NCBI GenBank assembly: GCA_041584015.1
Contig: JBFHES010000277.1
Coordinates: 1-5,750 of the forward strand
Reading direction: 5' to 3'
Origin: JBFHES01 sp041584015
GTDB taxonomy: Bacteria > Bacteroidota > Bacteroidia > Bacteroidales > M50B96
DNA length: 5,750 nt
Each line of letters starts with the position of its first letter. Positions within the stretch are counted from its first letter, which is position 1. Under the pieces are notes generated by a model. It saw nothing but the letters and a program-made list of their open reading frames with translations. It was not told where the DNA came from and made no database searches. A program made the position numbers and the translations under genes. Of this stretch, positions 1 through 5,750 are shown in pieces.

Positions 1-66
1 TATTGCGATGGCAATAAGTAAATTTTTAAAAAATACTTTGCTGAACAGGAATTTCAAGAAGTTCAT
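1..66 (-). CDS. N-terminus of a probable PASTA-domain membrane protein (partial, runs off the left edge)
   Basis: Only the first 22 codons are present. They begin at an ATG at 66-64 and stay open to base 1. The peptide starts MNFLKFLFSKVFFKN and continues LLIAIAI: a short basic cytoplasmic stretch entering a hydrophobic segment, as in a type II single-pass membrane anchor. Two in-frame TAA codons lie directly before the ATG, so it is the earliest possible start. The pattern resembles from memory the N-termini of Bacteroidota PASTA-domain proteins, which carry a short inner-membrane anchor followed by periplasmic PASTA repeats and often sit beside rluD and ddl. No PASTA repeat is visible here, so the name rests on N-terminal resemblance only; another small membrane protein is possible. 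A TAnnTTTG promoter lies about 57 nt upstream, which supports a real, separately transcribed gene despite the short visible piece. Confidence 0.6.
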   Translation of the reverse strand, partial: MNFLKFLFSKVFFKNLLIAIAI

Positions 67-122
67 TTATTAAATGTTTGCGATCTTTTAATCAGGTAAT
101 TATGGTATAATAAACAACGAGG

Positions 123-130
123 CAAAGATA
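123..130 (-). promoter_or_regulatory. Bacteroidota-type -7 promoter element (TATCTTTG) for the left-edge gene
   Basis: Read on the minus strand, the octamer TATCTTTG fits the Bacteroidota sigma-ABfr -7 consensus TAnnTTTG exactly. Transcription would begin near 115-119, giving a leader of roughly 50 nt before the ATG at 66. A clear -33 TTTG at the usual spacing is missing. A T-rich run (about 149-155) lies near that position, and a TTG at 142-140 is somewhat too close. The rest of the 98-nt gap between tex and this gene is A/T-rich and shows no clear terminator for tex, so readthrough from tex may add to expression. Confidence 0.55.
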
Positions 131-164
131 TAATTATACTTGATCAAGAAAAAATTTGTAGACA

Positions 165-2300
165 TTAGCTTTGTGGCACATCTATTAAGGTTAATTGAAT
201 CCGTTCGCGCTTTATATCTATTTCCAGAATTTTTACTTTAAGGTGCTGATGCACACTTACCACATCGGCCGGATTGCTAATGAATTCTGCGCGTAAGTTC
301 GAAATGTGTATCAATCCATTTTGCTTGATACCTATATCTACAAAGGCTCCAAAGTTTGTTACATTGGTAACAATTCCCGGCAGAACCATACCTTCGTGCA
401 GGTCTTCTATTTTATGAATGCCTTTCTCGAATTCAAATACTTTTGCCTTTTTACGGGGGTCTCTGCCCGGTTTTTCTAACTCTGATAATATGTCGGTCAA
501 GGTTGGTAAACCCACTGTCTTACTTGTGTAGTTCTCTAAAATAATGCTTTTCCTGAGTGTCTCATCTTTGATTAGATCAGCCACCGAAACGTTTAAGTCT
601 TTGGCCATTTTTTGCACCAGACCATAGCTCTCTGGATGAACTGCCGTTTTGTCGAGTGGGTTCTTGGCATCTGAGATGCGCAGAAAACCGGCACATTGCT
701 CATAGCTTTTGGCGCCCATTCGTGGTACCTTCTTTAATTCTGCACGCGATTTAAAATTCCCATTTTCAGTTCTGAAATCACAAATGTTTTGTGCCAGCTG
801 CGGGCCAAGTCCCGAGATGTAGGATAGCAAATGTTTGCTTGCGGTATTTACCTCTACACCAACTTTGTTTACTGTATTAACAACTACCTGATTAAGGCTT
901 TCTTTCAGCTTGTTTTGATCAACATCGTGCTGGTACTGGCCAACACCAATTGATTTTGGATCGATTTTTACCAATTCTGCAAGCGGATCCATTAGACGGC
1001 GGCCAATGGAAATGGCGCCTCTTACGGTGACATCATATTGCGGGAATTCTTCGCGGGCAGCTGAGGATGCAGAGTAAACCGATGCTCCATCTTCGCTTAC
1101 AATAAAGATGCTTAATTCACGGTCGAATCTTATTTTCTTAATGAAGTATTCGGTTTCACGGCTTGCAGTGCCATTACCAATTGCAATGGCCTCAATTTTA
1201 TAGGCACCTACCATTGAAGCTAATTTCTTCATGGCCTTACCTGATTCGCTTTGGGGTTTATGTGGATATATGGTTTCGTTATGTAGTGGCAATCCTTGTT
1301 CACTTAAGCAAACCACTTTACATCCGCTTCGGTAGCCCGGGTCAATGGCTAAAATACGCTTTTGCCCCAGTGGTGCAGCCATAAGTAGCTGATACAAGTT
1401 CTGTGTAAATACTTTAATAGCATCAATGTCTGCCTTCTCCTTGGCCGATGCCGATGTTTCATTCTCAATTGACGGCGCAATTAAACGTTGATAACTATCT
1501 TTTATAGCAAGTCCGATTTGTGTGGTACAGCTGTTCCAACTTTTAATGAAAATACTATCGAGTCGTTCAATGGCTTGCTCTTTTTCAGGAGCAACATTTA
1601 CTTTTAAGAATCCTTCGCGTTCTCCTCTTCTAATGGCTAATAATCTATGCGAAGGTATTTTCTTTAGTTTGTCATTAAATTTGAAATAGTCGGTGTATTT
1701 ATCAGCCCCATCTTCTTTGTCGTTTTTAACCTTTGCTGTAATGTTTGCCTCCTGCTGAAAGAATCTTCGAATTACATTTCTTGCGTGTGGTGTTTCTGCA
1801 ACCCATTCTGCAATAATATCACGTGCTCCTTGCAGTGCTTCTTCAGAGGATGCTACTTCATCGTTTATAAACTTTAATGCCAATGATTCCGGATCACCAA
1901 CATTTTGACTCATTAACCTTTTTGCTAGTGGCTCAAGTCCTTTGGCTTTAGCAATTACTGCACGTGTTTTTCTCTTGGGCTTATAGGGTAGGTAAAGATC
2001 TTCTAATTCGGTTAGATTAGTACATTCAATAATTTGTACCTCTAATTCTTTGCTTAAGTTACCGGATTCATCGATGGTGCTTAAGATGGTTTCTTTGCGT
2101 TTCTCGAGTTCTTGTATCTTTTGATAGTGTATTGAAACCTCTTCAATTTGAACCTCATCTAATCCGCCTGTTCGCTCTTTTCTGTAGCGTGATATGAATG
2201 GAATTGTAGCGCCTTCAGCCAAAAGAGCAATGGTAGCTTCCACATTGCCGGGTAATGTACCAACAGCAGATGCGATTAGTTTGATGTGTTCTTTCTTCAT
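165..2300 (-). CDS. tex: Tex family RNA-binding transcription accessory protein (YhgF/YdcI-type)
   Basis: Full-length Tex, 711 aa from the chosen start. Tex is a cytoplasmic nucleic-acid-binding protein related to eukaryotic Spt6 and implicated in transcription and translation quality control. Domains in order: an all-helical Tex N-terminal region (about 5-187, with AEGATIPFISRYRKE near 28-42); a central YqgF/RNase H-like domain starting at IDPG (319-322), including GNGTASRE (375-382); the family signature DPLAELVKIDPKSIGVGQYQ (438-457); helix-hairpin-helix motifs at SGLGPQLAQ (496-504) and VPRMGAKSYEQCAGF (525-539); and a C-terminal S1 domain (about 634-706, with GIVTNVTNFGAFVDIG). The protein ends just after S1, without the longer tail of some proteobacterial homologues. 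An in-frame ATG eight codons earlier (2324) would give 719 aa. I prefer 2300 because MKKEHIKLIAS matches where family members begin and because the likely promoter's transcription start would fall at or after 2324. There is no frameshift or internal stop. Confidence 0.96.
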   Translation of the reverse strand: MKKEHIKLIASAVGTLPGNVEATIALLAEGATIPFISRYRKERTGGLDEVQIEEVSIHYQKIQELEKRKETILSTIDESGNLSKELEVQIIECTNLTELEDLYLPYKPKRKTRAVIAKAKGLEPLAKRLMSQNVGDPESLALKFINDEVASSEEALQGARDIIAEWVAETPHARNVIRRFFQQEANITAKVKNDKEDGADKYTDYFKFNDKLKKIPSHRLLAIRRGEREGFLKVNVAPEKEQAIERLDSIFIKSWNSCTTQIGLAIKDSYQRLIAPSIENETSASAKEKADIDAIKVFTQNLYQLLMAAPLGQKRILAIDPGYRSGCKVVCLSEQGLPLHNETIYPHKPQSESGKAMKKLASMVGAYKIEAIAIGNGTASRETEYFIKKIRFDRELSIFIVSEDGASVYSASSAAREEFPQYDVTVRGAISIGRRLMDPLAELVKIDPKSIGVGQYQHDVDQNKLKESLNQVVVNTVNKVGVEVNTASKHLLSYISGLGPQLAQNICDFRTENGNFKSRAELKKVPRMGAKSYEQCAGFLRISDAKNPLDKTAVHPESYGLVQKMAKDLNVSVADLIKDETLRKSIILENYTSKTVGLPTLTDILSELEKPGRDPRKKAKVFEFEKGIHKIEDLHEGMVLPGIVTNVTNFGAFVDIGIKQNGLIHISNLRAEFISNPADVVSVHQHLKVKILEIDIKRERIQLTLIDVPQS

Positions 2301-2325
2301 GATAATTGATTTCGATATTGGCATA

Positions 2326-2333
2326 CAAAGCTA
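2326..2333 (-). promoter_or_regulatory. Probable Bacteroidota -7 promoter element (TAGCTTTG) for tex
   Basis: On the minus strand TAGCTTTG matches TAnnTTTG. It lies between the terminator of the upstream lipoprotein operon and tex, where a promoter is expected. The transcription start would be near 2318-2322, leaving a leader of about 20 nt before the ATG at 2300. No convincing -33 TTTG is seen near 2353-2356, so this is an element match plus context rather than a complete promoter. Confidence 0.45.
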
Positions 2334-2410
2334 GCAAATACTCGAATTGATTTAAGACAGGTAACCTGAATTATTACCAGCAAAATAATTTAAGCTTTCA
2401 CTGGAGCAAT

Positions 2411-2439
2411 AAAAAAAGCCGTCTCAATTGAGACGGCTT
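2411..2439 (-). terminator. Rho-independent terminator of the SusD-lipoprotein operon
   Basis: Bases 2416-2439 form a perfect 24-nt palindrome: AAGCCGTCTC, then AATT as the loop, then its complement. In the minus-strand transcript the 10-bp stem runs directly into a run of seven U (complement of the A run at 2411-2417). It starts 24 nt after the stop codon of the Calx-beta lipoprotein gene at 2464, so it marks the 3' end of the uptake operon and separates it from tex. The hairpin is symmetric, but the plus strand lacks a comparable U run after it, so activity should be mainly on the minus strand. Confidence 0.93.
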
Positions 2440-2463
2440 GATTAAATATGTAGTTACTAAATT

Positions 2464-3855
2464 TTAGTAAGGCTTATTAATGTTTGCTTTTTTCTTATGA
2501 CCAGACTGCGGAGTCATCCACTTTCCTCCAGGGCTAAGCTTAATGTCAGCTACAAACAACTCTGTAGTAAGGTATCCATTTGCAGCACACCAACCGGCAG
2601 TACTGAAACCTTCTTGAATCATGTCATATTCAAAAACTAATGCAGGCGCATCGCCGCAAGTGTTGAATGTTCCTGAACCAATGATTGTATAAGGATATTC
2701 AGCTCCATCATAAAGTGTAGTTATGTAATACTGCTCAGAAATTGATACAGCGCCATGGTTAGTCCAATCGAACTCCATATTAACTGTTCCGCTTAATGAG
2801 TCAAGAACTTCTTCGCCCCAGAAATTAAACATCCATCCGTGACCTAAACCAGCAACGGTTAAATCAGGATCAGTAAATGTGGTAACAACTGTACTCGCTT
2901 CTGTAGTAACTGTTGTACTACCATCTTCGCCAACCCACATGCCGGCAAGGCTTGCCAGGTCAACTTCCCAACTTGCAGAAACTGCTTCTTCGAATGAGAA
3001 GTTTGCACCTGCTTTTGTTACAATAGCAAGGTTTGTACGATAAGTGCTACAAGGAGTAGAGTTTGTCATAACAGCAGGGAATTGCATCATTTGATGATTG
3101 ATTACACCAGCCTGATTAAACTCTAATGTAACATCAACTGTTACAGTCTCATTAAAGTCACCTGCATTTGCCGTAGCATAAAAGTCTGCAGCAATCATGT
3201 AGTTACCATCTGCAAGTGTATCAAAACTTGCATACTCCTCAAATGAGGCACCGTCGGCAACAGCAACAATAGAATTATCGTTCATGTCTACGATTAACAT
3301 TCTTAGGTCGGCAGCTTCTGTATCTTCAATATCAGTAATTCCAAGAACTGTAGCAGCATCAGTTGCCCAGCTCATTCCGGCTACTAATATGTCTTTAGTA
3401 GCATTACCGATAGTAAAAGTTACTGTTGCTGGAGTAAGATCTGCATTTGCAGTTCTTTCGTCGCCAATTTGCAAGGTAACAGTTTCAACTCCTTCGTACA
3501 TTTCGTCAGGTAATATTGATATTGAAACCTGGCCTGTAGTTTCGGTTGCACCAATGTTAACCTTAGCACCGGTGTTGTTTATCTTATAATCTTCACCTGC
3601 TGTTGCATCGCCATCTATTTGTTTAATATAAATAACAACGTCAGCAACTTGTGGAGTAGAGAGCGTTACGTCAAATGTAAATGTGGTGTCTTGTTCTACG
3701 AAATTATATCCGCTTGCCGCTATACCAGTTATCGTGATAGACGGGCTGGTCGGCTCTAATGTACTAAAACCTGTATAGTCTTCTTTTTCGCAACCTGCAA
3801 AAAAGAAGATGAACGACATTAGTACAATGAAATTTAGCTTATATGTTTTTTTCAT
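2464..3855 (-). CDS. Calx-beta domain surface lipoprotein, last gene of a SusCD-type operon
   Basis: A 463-aa predicted lipoprotein. A signal peptide with basic start MKKTYK and a hydrophobic core ends in lipobox FAGC, with lipidation at Cys22. CEKED follows, matching the K-(D/E)2 type of Bacteroidota lipoprotein export signal, so surface exposure is likely. Residues about 39-149 form a Calx-beta beta-sandwich: DGDATAGEDY (81-90) is the typical turn motif and LPDEMYEGVETVTLQI (115-130) the typical closing strands with acidic, possibly Ca-binding, residues. A middle region (about 155-290) is predicted beta-rich and unrecognised. A C-terminal module (about 300-440) contains AGMW (304-307), FNFWGEE (343-349), Cys400, Cys423 and GYLT (427-430), a pattern shared with the neighbouring lipoprotein. 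The protein ends with a basic tail around GHKKKAN (452-458). It lies 22 nt after the upstream gene and is followed by a terminator. The role is inferred from position: an accessory protein of the SusCD uptake complex, substrate unknown. Confidence 0.85.
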   Translation of the reverse strand: MKKTYKLNFIVLMSFIFFFAGCEKEDYTGFSTLEPTSPSITITGIAASGYNFVEQDTTFTFDVTLSTPQVADVVIYIKQIDGDATAGEDYKINNTGAKVNIGATETTGQVSISILPDEMYEGVETVTLQIGDERTANADLTPATVTFTIGNATKDILVAGMSWATDAATVLGITDIEDTEAADLRMLIVDMNDNSIVAVADGASFEEYASFDTLADGNYMIAADFYATANAGDFNETVTVDVTLEFNQAGVINHQMMQFPAVMTNSTPCSTYRTNLAIVTKAGANFSFEEAVSASWEVDLASLAGMWVGEDGSTTVTTEASTVVTTFTDPDLTVAGLGHGWMFNFWGEEVLDSLSGTVNMEFDWTNHGAVSISEQYYITTLYDGAEYPYTIIGSGTFNTCGDAPALVFEYDMIQEGFSTAGWCAANGYLTTELFVADIKLSPGGKWMTPQSGHKKKANINKPY

Positions 3856-3877
3856 TATGTATTCGTTTTAGGTGTAT

Positions 3878-4837
3878 TTAGTTTTTAATTAAGATAAAAT
3901 CAAACTCTCTTGGTCCTGAACCAGCTGTAAGATAGCCGTGAACCATTTTAAGTTGATCTTTTCCGGCCGCATCATCCTTTATAACAAAGTTTGAATTACC
4001 ACAACCTACATTGGTTAGTTCGCCTGCATCTTCTTCACAGGTAGTTAATGGCTGATCATTTAGAATTTGATCTGCTCCATTCCACTCCTTAGGGTAGTAA
4101 ATAGAACCATCATCTTCAATCTGGAAATATAGAACGTTGCCATCCCATCCTGAAGCTTCACCCCAGTTTGACCATACATACGTTTTAGCATCAACAGACT
4201 CGATAAGAGCAGTTGCTCCAACCTGGAAGTCAGCTCCCTGATCTACTCCAATTCTGAAATAAGAACCAGCAACAATGGTGTAAGTTCCTGCGAATCTAGT
4301 AGAAACAGCCATTTTAACTTCATAAGCCTGAGTTACTGTACGACCGTCATTTAAGATTGCCTCAACGGTGAAATTAAAAGAATCTCCAATTCTTAGGTCA
4401 CCATCTGAAGCAGGAAGTGCATTACCATCAACTAAAAGATTAGCTGTTAAGGCTGTAAAGTCCATTGCTGCTACTGAAATCCAATGTGATTCACCGTTTG
4501 AAACACTAAAGGTTTCCTGAAGCACTTCGTTTGATGTTTTTGCAGGAATAGAGTCGGCTTCTATATGATCAGCAGGAACAGACCATGCAACAGCAACACT
4601 AGAGAATGATTTGTAAACATTCACAGTTTTGATAGTTGCATCTGCATTTTGATTTAAATAAAGATCAAATGAGTAGCTAGCACCATCACCAACAACGTAG
4701 TTCTGTGCTGCACTGCTCACATCAATTAATCCGCCAATTTTTGCGTTTTCTGTAACAATGTCGTCGAATTCTTTATCGCACTGGACTAGGAATACGCCAA
4801 GGATTGCTATCGAAAATATATAAAGTATTTTTTTCAT
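3878..4837 (-). CDS. SusD-associated accessory lipoprotein of unknown function
   Basis: A 319-aa predicted lipoprotein. The signal peptide MKKILYIFSIAILGVF ends in LVQC, giving lipidation at Cys20. Gln at -1 is off the usual Gly/Ala/Ser, but the rest fits. CDKEFDD follows, an acidic Bacteroidota export signal that points to the cell surface. The N-terminal part (about 35-180) reads as one or two beta-sandwich units, with YSFDLYLN (55-62) and LRIGDSFNFTVEAILNDGRT (148-167). The C-terminal part (about 180-319) has RFAGTY (181-186), VWSNWGEASGW (221-231), Cys267, Cys279 and GYLT (301-304). The same order and nearly the same spacing occur in the downstream Calx-beta lipoprotein. No enzyme motif is visible. 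The gene sits 27 nt after the SusD-like gene and 22 nt before the Calx-beta gene, with no promoter in either gap, so it is almost surely co-transcribed with them. A glycan- or peptide-binding surface partner of the SusCD transporter is the likeliest role, by context only. Confidence 0.8.
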   Translation of the reverse strand: MKKILYIFSIAILGVFLVQCDKEFDDIVTENAKIGGLIDVSSAAQNYVVGDGASYSFDLYLNQNADATIKTVNVYKSFSSVAVAWSVPADHIEADSIPAKTSNEVLQETFSVSNGESHWISVAAMDFTALTANLLVDGNALPASDGDLRIGDSFNFTVEAILNDGRTVTQAYEVKMAVSTRFAGTYTIVAGSYFRIGVDQGADFQVGATALIESVDAKTYVWSNWGEASGWDGNVLYFQIEDDGSIYYPKEWNGADQILNDQPLTTCEEDAGELTNVGCGNSNFVIKDDAAGKDQLKMVHGYLTAGSGPREFDFILIKN

Positions 4838-4864
4838 ATTCTTACTATTTAAATTAATAAAGCA

Positions 4865-5750
4865 TTACTGCATCCACCAAACTTTGGTTGTTAGTAAATC
4901 GTCACCTTGTGCGTCAACAGCTGCACCATAGCTACCTGCATTAACCGATTGCTCGATTGCAGGATATGTGTATCTTGATGGAAGTTGGTCTCCAAGTACA
5001 CCTTCTATAGCCGCTTCTAATTCTGGGTATCCAGTTCTTCTCCACTCAGTCCAGGATTCAACACCTTGACAGAATAATCCGATCCAGTTTTGCTCTGCAA
5101 TTTGCTTTAGAGTACCGTCATAAGCAACACTTGATTGAGCAATGTATGCGTCGTAATCGCCATCAACACCATTAAATGCTAATGAAGCTTTTACTCCATT
5201 GTTATAATATGTTGCAGCATCTCCAGTAATGTATCCTTTATTAGCAGCTTCAGCCATTAAGAACATTAACTCTGAGTAGGACATGAAAAATCCTTCAAGA
5301 TTTGGATTGATGTAAAATTCACCAATTGAAGAAACATTATCATAGTTGTACTCATCATTTGGAACTGCATCAATACCTGCCGGCTTACCTCTGTATTCAC
5401 CATCGTTGTTTACCATTGCAAATACCGGTAAACGTGGATCGTCAAGGTCTTTAAGCATGTCAACCATCACAGAGTTCATTTTGTACTCAAAACGACTTCT
5501 GTAAACAATCGCTTCATAAATAGGATTCGCATTTGGATCTGCATCTAAATAAACCAATTTAGCTTCATCGTCATTTGATGTGAAGACTGCACGACTGCTA
5601 GCAATTGCTTGCAAGTCTGCACTAACATCAACCTTTGAAGAGATACGCATTAGTATACGGAACTTAAGTGAGTTCGCAAATTTCTGCCATCCTGATGTAG
5701 AACCATTATAAAGAATGTCTGCGCTGGCATTAATCTCGCCATTACCTTCA
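4865..5750 (-). CDS. SusD/RagB-family nutrient-binding outer-membrane lipoprotein (partial, N-terminus beyond the right edge)
   Basis: The C-terminal 294 residues of a SusD-like_2/RagB-type protein. The frame is open to base 5750, and the Met codon at 5650 is internal, because 33 upstream codons encode family sequence. These include ILYNGSTSGWQKFANSLKFR before LMRIS, the well-conserved YNGD..KW.KFANSLKLRLAMRIS region. Further family blocks are FFMSYSELMFLMAEAANKGY, NWIGLFCQGVESWTEWRRTG, the LPSRYTYPAIEQS strand and the terminal LTTKVWWMQ. Family members are about 480-550 aa, so some 200 residues, including the lipobox, lie outside the window. SusD proteins are surface lipoproteins that lid a SusC TonB-dependent channel and bind its oligosaccharide or peptide ligand. 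The partner SusC gene is expected immediately upstream, beyond the right edge. Two accessory lipoprotein genes follow with 27- and 22-nt gaps. No substrate can be assigned from this sequence. Confidence 0.93.
   Translation of the reverse strand, partial: EGNGEINASADILYNGSTSGWQKFANSLKFRILMRISSKVDVSADLQAIASSRAVFTSNDDEAKLVYLDADPNANPIYEAIVYRSRFEYKMNSVMVDMLKDLDDPRLPVFAMVNNDGEYRGKPAGIDAVPNDEYNYDNVSSIGEFYINPNLEGFFMSYSELMFLMAEAANKGYITGDAATYYNNGVKASLAFNGVDGDYDAYIAQSSVAYDGTLKQIAEQNWIGLFCQGVESWTEWRRTGYPELEAAIEGVLGDQLPSRYTYPAIEQSVNAGSYGAAVDAQGDDLLTTKVWWMQ

Noticed and set aside
1..16. Inverted repeat TATTGC-GATG-GCAATA, considered as a terminator stem
   Set aside because: It falls inside the coding start of the left-edge gene, the stem is only 6 bp and A/T-rich, and the T run comes several bases later. 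It is likely a chance match in codons for Ile-Ala-Ile.
139..148. Palindrome CTTGATCAAG just downstream of tex, considered as a tex terminator
   Set aside because: It has no loop and low GC, and in the tex transcript the U run comes before rather than after it. It could be a protein-binding site, but nothing else supports that.
1163..1384. 73-codon plus-strand open frame
   Set aside because: It lies wholly antisense inside the YqgF-coding part of tex. The peptide has no recognisable family and there is no promoter or start context, so it is a shadow of the real gene.
2358..2368. Small inverted repeat CAGGT-A-ACCTG upstream of the tex promoter, considered as an operator
   Set aside because: Five-base arms around one base occur often by chance. 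There is no second copy in the window, and no regulator site of this form is known to me here.
3284..3589. 101-codon plus-strand open frame opposite the Calx-beta gene
   Set aside because: It is antisense to a clearly coding lipoprotein gene. Its Ala/Val/Ser-rich composition is what the complement of a Thr/Ala/Asp-rich beta protein gives, and no independent signals are present.
5648..5650. ATG at 5650 as the start of the SusD-like gene
   Set aside because: The frame stays open to the window edge, and the 33 codons upstream encode conserved SusD-family sequence, so this Met is internal and the gene is cut by the window.

Overview
The window reads as a chromosomal segment from a member of the Bacteroidota, probably a marine or anaerobic Marinilabiliales/Flavobacteriia-type lineage. 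The evidence is a SusD/RagB-family lipoprotein, two further lipoproteins with acidic residues straight after the lipobox cysteine (the export signal described in this phylum), promoter elements of the TAnnTTTG type, and A/T-rich translation starts without a clear Shine-Dalgarno. Placement below phylum is inference. Every gene I can support is on the minus strand, so the window is best read from right to left.

Right part (2464-5750): the end of a SusC/SusD-type outer-membrane uptake operon. It holds the C-terminal half of a SusD-like_2/RagB lipoprotein cut by the window edge, then a 319-aa lipoprotein, then a 463-aa lipoprotein with a Calx-beta domain. Gaps are only 27 and 22 nt and contain no promoter, and a strong intrinsic terminator (2411-2439) follows the last gene. 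The SusC-type TonB-dependent channel is expected just beyond the right edge. The two small lipoproteins appear to share a fold pattern: a similar N-terminal beta-sandwich strand pattern and a C-terminal Trp/Cys-containing module with closely matching spacing. They look like diverged paralogues acting as surface accessory proteins of the SusCD pair. No sugar- or peptide-degrading enzyme is in view, so the substrate is unknown.

Left part (1-2333): a complete tex gene (Spt6-like RNA-binding transcription/translation accessory factor), with its own likely promoter after the uptake-operon terminator. After a 98-nt gap with another good TAnnTTTG promoter comes the first 22 codons of a gene running off the left edge. 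Its basic/hydrophobic N-terminus resembles the membrane anchor of Bacteroidota PASTA-domain proteins. These are housekeeping genes with no evident functional tie to the uptake operon.

There are no RNA genes, mobile elements, CRISPR arrays or long repeats. No stretch over 300 bases is without a gene. The most interesting item is the pair of related, unnamed accessory lipoproteins behind SusD.
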